From: Clostridia bacterium
GTDB lineage: Bacteria; Bacillota; Clostridia; Oscillospirales; CAG-382
Direction of reading: 5' to 3'
NCBI GenBank assembly: GCA_017560285.1
Contig: JAFYOG010000159.1
Coordinates: forward strand, 1 to 15,589
Length of the DNA stretch: 15,589 bases
Shown: one piece after another, positions 12,324-15,589 of the stretch
Position numbering within the stretch: position 1 is the first letter of the stretch
Layout: the number at the start of each line of letters is the position of its first letter
Position numbers and translations under genes: made by a program
The notes under the pieces: generated by a model
Databases searched by the model: none
Seen by the model: only the letters and a program-made list of their open reading frames with translations
Told to the model about the DNA's origin: nothing

Positions 12324-13424
12324 ATGAGATTTCATGTAGTAAAGCGTGATAATTGGCCCTTGTGGAAGCGGGCGGTAGCATACCTTATCGCCGTTGTTGC
12401 CGCATTGCTTATAGGCGCGGTTATATTGCTTGCCATAGGCGTAAACCCTATCGATTATTATTATCAGCTGTTCACAATGGGTACCGTGGGCAACCGCTTT
12501 GCCTATAAAACCTTTATGAACTATATTAAAGAATTTTTGCCCTTGGCGCTAACCTCGGTAGCCCTTTCCTTGGCATTTAAAATGAAGTTTTGGAACATCG
12601 GCGGCGAGGGTCAGTTTATAATGGGCTCTATCTCTGCAACCTATATCGCCTTAACCTTGGGGCAAACGTTGCCTATGTGGCTAACCTTAATCGTTATGTG
12701 CGTGGTGGCAATGCTTGTGGCAGGTCTTTACGGCTTGCTTGCAGGGTTCCTAAAGGTAAAGTTCGGCACTAACGAAACGTTAATGACCTTAATGCTTAAC
12801 TATATCGCCTTGTATTTGCTGTATTTTATAGGCGAAACAAAGGCAAGCTGGAACATCTTCCTGCAGGAAAGCTCAATGCGCCCCGTGTTCGTAAACTTTT
12901 CTAAATTCGTTTCCTTCCCTTCTATAAAAATGGGCGGAAAGTTCGAGCTTAATATTTGCGTAATCCTTACCGCAATAATCGGCGTGCTTATATATATCTA
13001 TTTAAAGCGCACCAAGCACGGATATGAAATAAGCGTTATCGGCGACAGCGTGGGCACCGCAAAATATGCCGGTATGAAAACAAACAAAATCGTTTTGCGT
13101 ACCGCCTTTATCTCGGCGGCGCTTATCGGTCTTGCCGCATCCTTCAAGGTGGGCTCTGCAGGGGTTCTTTCCACTGCCATAACCGACGATGTGGGCTGGA
13201 CAGGCGTTATCGTAGCCTGGCTTGCACAGCTTAACACGGGCATGATTTTCGTGGTTTCCGCCCTTATCTGCGTTTTGCAGTTTGGCTCTACCGTTGCCGC
13301 AACAACCTATGCGCAGGTGGATTCCAGCTTTGCAAATATGCTTCAGGGCATAATATTGTTCCTTGTTCTCGCGGCGGATTTCTTTATCCGCTTCCGTATA
13401 GTACGTGTAAAGAAAGGAGAATAG
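12324..13424 (+). CDS. ABC importer permease 1 (nucleoside type, BPD_transp_2)
   Basis: The 366-residue protein has about eight to ten membrane segments, the first at roughly 17-39 after a charged cytoplasmic N-terminus. The family landmark FKMKFWNIGGEGQFIMG (85-101) is present; it is the conserved NIGxEGQ block of permeases that work with BMP proteins. A later cytoplasmic stretch, RTKHGYEISVIGDSVGTAKYAGM, is the expected ATPase-coupling loop. With the next gene it forms the heterodimeric channel. Only three bases separate it from the ATPase gene. Its GGAGG lies in the last codons of that gene, so translation should be coupled. The closest known arrangement is NupP of the guanosine importer. 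Substrate choice cannot be read from the permease. Confidence 0.92.
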   Translation: MRFHVVKRDNWPLWKRAVAYLIAVVAALLIGAVILLAIGVNPIDYYYQLFTMGTVGNRFAYKTFMNYIKEFLPLALTSVALSLAFKMKFWNIGGEGQFIMGSISATYIALTLGQTLPMWLTLIVMCVVAMLVAGLYGLLAGFLKVKFGTNETLMTLMLNYIALYLLYFIGETKASWNIFLQESSMRPVFVNFSKFVSFPSIKMGGKFELNICVILTAIIGVLIYIYLKRTKHGYEISVIGDSVGTAKYAGMKTNKIVLRTAFISAALIGLAASFKVGSAGVLSTAITDDVGWTGVIVAWLAQLNTGMIFVVSALICVLQFGSTVAATTYAQVDSSFANMLQGIILFLVLAADFFIRFRIVRVKKGE

Positions 13425-13427
13425 AAT

Positions 13428-14423
13428 ATGGATAAGCTAAGCGTTATAACCTCGTTTGTTCACAATATCGTAGTGTTTAATATTCCTCTCCTTTACGGTA
13501 CCGTAGGCGAAATAATGGTAGAAAAATCAGGCAGCCTTAACCTTGGTGTAGAGGGCACAATGGCCGTGGGCGCAATATTCGGCTATATCTTCGGCTGTTA
13601 TGCAAACAGCCTTGGTGTGGGCATTATGGTTGCCTTCCTTGCGGGGGCGCTGTTCGGTCTGCTTTTTGCGGCACTTACGGTTTCCTTGCAGGCAAACCAA
13701 AATATCACGGGCTTAACCTTAACCACCTTCGGCTTGGGCATATACTTTTTCGTAGGTAACAGCGTTAAAGCCAACGGCTGGCCGGTAATGGGTAACTATT
13801 CCAACATAAAAGATGGCTTTGCAGATATAGATATCCCATTGCTTTCCGATATCCCCGTTATAGGCAGAGGTCTGTTTTCCCATAATATGCTTGTGTTCTT
13901 GGGCATCGCCATTGCCGTGGGCGTTTGGTGGTATCTAAAGCACACCACACTGGGCTTAAAGCTTCGCGCCATAGGCGAAAACCCCGCCGCGGCAGATTCC
14001 GTTGGTATAAACGTAAAAAGAATGAAATATATCCACATCTGCGTTGGTTGCGGAATAATGGGTATCGGCGGCTATTATATGGGCTTAAATATGTCCGGCT
14101 CTTTTAATTCCAGCTGTTGGATAAACGGCTACGGTTGGATAGCGGTTGCCCTTGTAATCTTTGCAAATTGGAGCCCCGCCATTGCCATTATCGGCACCTT
14201 CGTGTTCGGCTTTTTCAATACCTTGCGTGTTTCGGGCACAAGTATTGCCGCCGCATTCCCCGACCAATTCGGCTGGCTTGCCCATATCCCCACCCAAATG
14301 TATCAGGCACTTCCTTTTATAATCACCGCTATCGTGCTTGTGGTTATGTCAATACGTAACAAACGGGGCAGCAGCGGCTTGCCTTCGGCATTGGGTCAAA
14401 ACTATTTCCGCGAGGAGCGTTAA
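13428..14423 (+). CDS. ABC importer permease 2 (nucleoside type, BPD_transp_2)
   Basis: The 331-residue protein has about eight membrane segments. SLNLGVEGTMAVGAIFGY (36-53) is the counterpart of the NIGGEGQ motif in its partner. TTLGLKLRAIGENPAAADSVGINV is the coupling loop for the ATPase. It pairs with permease 1 to form the translocation path, corresponding to NupQ. The gene begins three bases after the previous stop, with AAAGGAG upstream of the ATG, and ends three bases before xpt, so the operon is tightly packed from the ATPase gene to xpt. No frameshift or missing block is seen. Confidence 0.92.
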   Translation: MDKLSVITSFVHNIVVFNIPLLYGTVGEIMVEKSGSLNLGVEGTMAVGAIFGYIFGCYANSLGVGIMVAFLAGALFGLLFAALTVSLQANQNITGLTLTTFGLGIYFFVGNSVKANGWPVMGNYSNIKDGFADIDIPLLSDIPVIGRGLFSHNMLVFLGIAIAVGVWWYLKHTTLGLKLRAIGENPAAADSVGINVKRMKYIHICVGCGIMGIGGYYMGLNMSGSFNSSCWINGYGWIAVALVIFANWSPAIAIIGTFVFGFFNTLRVSGTSIAAAFPDQFGWLAHIPTQMYQALPFIITAIVLVVMSIRNKRGSSGLPSALGQNYFREER

Positions 14424-14426
14424 ACT

Positions 14427-15014
14427 ATGAACTTTTTAGAAGAACGTATTTTAAAGGACGGCATTGTAAAGCCGGGTAACGTGCTTAAGGTGGACAGCTT
14501 TCTTAACCACCAAATGGACGTAGAGCTTATCGACGAAATCGGCAGGGAATTCCACCGCCGTTTTAAGCATAAAAACATAACCAAGGTGCTTACCATAGAA
14601 GCCTCGGGCATAGGCATCGCCTGTGCGGTAGCCCGTTGCTTCGGCGTTCCTATGGTGTTTGCCAAAAAATCCAAAAGCATAAATATCGATGGCGACGTTT
14701 ACGTGGCGCAGGTGGAATCCTTTACCCACAAAACCCAAAATAACGTTATCGTATCCAAACGGTTTTTAGGTCCCGACGACCACCTGCTTATTATCGACGA
14801 TTTTCTTGCCAACGGCTGTGCTTTGCAGGGCTTGATATCTATATCCGAAAATGCAGGCGCAACGGTAGAGGGCTTGGGCATAGTTATCGAAAAGGGCTTT
14901 CAGATCGGCGGCAGAGTTATCCGCAATCTGGGTTATCATTTGGAATCTCTTGCTATTATCGAATCTATGGACGGCGAAAACGGCACCCTTACCTTCGCTC
15001 CCCAAAACAATTAA
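14427..15014 (+). CDS. xpt: Xanthine phosphoribosyltransferase
   Basis: The 195-residue enzyme forms XMP from xanthine and PRPP in the cytosol. It follows Bacillus subtilis Xpt closely from end to end: VLKVDSFLNHQMD (19-31), ITKVLTIEASGIGIA (51-65), GVPMVFAKKSKS (73-84, the flexible loop), and the PRPP motif LLIIDDFLANGCALQGL (120-136). GLGIVIEKGFQIGGR and LGYHLESLAIIESM follow near the C-terminus. The ATG lies three bases after the permease stop, with GAGGAG upstream. As the last gene of the importer operon it links uptake directly to salvage: the imported compound, or the base released from it, would be trapped as a nucleotide. A nucleoside would first need a phosphorylase or hydrolase, and none is encoded here, so the transported substrate may be a base. 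Confidence 0.95.
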   Translation: MNFLEERILKDGIVKPGNVLKVDSFLNHQMDVELIDEIGREFHRRFKHKNITKVLTIEASGIGIACAVARCFGVPMVFAKKSKSINIDGDVYVAQVESFTHKTQNNVIVSKRFLGPDDHLLIIDDFLANGCALQGLISISENAGATVEGLGIVIEKGFQIGGRVIRNLGYHLESLAIIESMDGENGTLTFAPQNN

Positions 15015-15024
15015 AGCAAAAAAG

Positions 15025-15051
15025 AAAGACGGTTTAAAAACCGTCTTTTTT
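15025..15051. terminator. Bidirectional hairpin terminator after xpt
   Basis: AAAGACGGTT (15025-15034) pairs with AACCGTCTTT (15039-15048) around a 4-nt loop, followed by a T run. On the minus strand the tail is also T-rich (revcomp of 15018-15024). It ends the importer-xpt operon and the converging LuxR-type gene. Confidence 0.9.
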
Positions 15052-15052
15052 A

Positions 15053-15589
15053 TTATTCGTTTATAACCTTGGCAATGGCTATAAGCTGTTTTCGCGAAGA
15101 AACACCAAGCTTGCCGTAAAGGTTCTTGTTGTGGAACTTTAGGGTATTTTCGGTAATATTAAGCAACGTCAAAATCTCTTTTGTGGTTTTGCCCTGCAAA
15201 TAATAATCAAAAATCGCCTTTTCGGTGTGGGTAAGGGCGTTAACGCCGTTTTTAAATGTATCTAACTGTTCCTGCGGCGGGTTGGGGGCAGGGGTAACGG
15301 GCGCCTGCGCAACAACTGCTTCCGTTGGGCTTTGCCGTTGCTGCTGAATCAATATAAACAGCCCAAGCAAAAACAGCTCGCTTACAATATAAGAAACCGA
15401 AAGTATTTCGAAGTTTAGCTCAATAAACTGTTCCATAAGCCAAACTATAATGTTAACAAGCACCGCAAAGTTAAGTATCATAGCGTAAACAGCCGAATCA
15501 AGCTTGTTTTTAACGGTGGCATAAACCGAAACGGCTATCGTAGCCGCAAAGCTTCCCAAAAGGTAAATGGTATAAAGAATATGCAGTCT
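15053..15589 (-). CDS. Membrane-anchored LuxR-type transcriptional regulator (N-terminus outside the window)
   Basis: 178 residues are visible and the frame is still open at the window edge, so the true start lies beyond 15589. A TTG at 15557-15559 would give a shorter version, but there is no Shine-Dalgarno site before it. About three hydrophobic segments (visible residues about 2-25, 32-54 and 61-81) form the end of a membrane domain. A polar, proline-rich linker (about 82-110) follows. Residues about 118-178 are a LuxR/GerE helix-turn-helix with the usual LTxxE start, GKTTKEILTLLNITENTLKFH and LGVSSRKQLIAIA. Membrane-bound LuxR proteins of this design are common in Clostridia and gut Actinobacteria; their signals are mostly unknown. 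The visible part has no receiver domain. It stands alone at the edge, convergent with xpt. Confidence 0.82.
   Translation of the reverse strand, partial: RLHILYTIYLLGSFAATIAVSVYATVKNKLDSAVYAMILNFAVLVNIIVWLMEQFIELNFEILSVSYIVSELFLLGLFILIQQQRQSPTEAVVAQAPVTPAPNPPQEQLDTFKNGVNALTHTEKAIFDYYLQGKTTKEILTLLNITENTLKFHNKNLYGKLGVSSRKQLIAIAKVINE

Noticed and set aside
1..15589. CRISPR arrays, tRNA or rRNA genes, insertion sequences and phage genes
   Set aside because: No regularly spaced repeats, cloverleaf-like segments, rRNA-like sequence, or transposase or integrase motifs were seen on either strand.

Overview
The window looks like chromosomal DNA from a member of the Bacillota, most likely a Clostridia-type anaerobe. 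This rests on several things seen in the sequence: strong Shine-Dalgarno sites (GGAGG or AAGGAG) before almost every gene, sigma-A-type promoters with 16-17 bp spacers, frequent hairpin-plus-T terminators, TTG starts, and an SdpR/SdpI pair and an Xpt that resemble those of Bacillus. The genus cannot be told from this sequence. I saw no rRNA, tRNA, CRISPR array, transposase or phage gene.

Layout. 1-205 is the 3' end of an unrecognised plus-strand gene. 254-3054 is a run of short minus-strand units separated by terminators: a CmpB-like small membrane protein, a HAD-like protein without its catalytic aspartate, an autoregulated sdpR-sdpI pair with a clear promoter and an 11-bp inverted-repeat operator, and a xylose-isomerase-like TIM-barrel protein. 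3108-6122 is one large MacB-type ABC transporter with the ATPase fused to the permease. Divergent from it are a TetR regulator (6332-6901) and a class 3 aldehyde dehydrogenase (7032-8405). Nearly the same palindrome lies upstream of both, so TetR probably controls both. Behind the dehydrogenase is a frameshifted scrap resembling the C-terminus of an AMP-forming acyl-CoA synthetase.

8583-15014 is a purine-salvage block. Hypoxanthine phosphoribosyltransferase (hpt, minus strand) is divergent from a five-gene plus-strand operon: a BMP-family lipoprotein, a double-domain ABC ATPase, two permeases and xanthine phosphoribosyltransferase (xpt). The transporter genes have the same order as the nupNOPQ guanosine importer of Bacillus subtilis. 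The inferred job is to take up a nucleoside or purine base and convert the base to a nucleotide with PRPP. A hairpin lies in the leader, and two more lie between the lipoprotein gene and the ATPase gene; these fit higher expression of the binding protein than of the membrane complex.

15053 to the right edge is a membrane-anchored LuxR-type regulator whose N-terminus lies outside the window.

Most of the window is ordinary accessory and housekeeping content. The points most worth a second look are the xpt-containing importer operon, the TetR/aldehyde dehydrogenase operators, the HAD-like probable pseudoenzyme, the acyl-CoA synthetase remnant with a 5-bp duplication, and the methionine-rich stretch in the large ABC protein. 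I do not claim a new defence or mobile system here.
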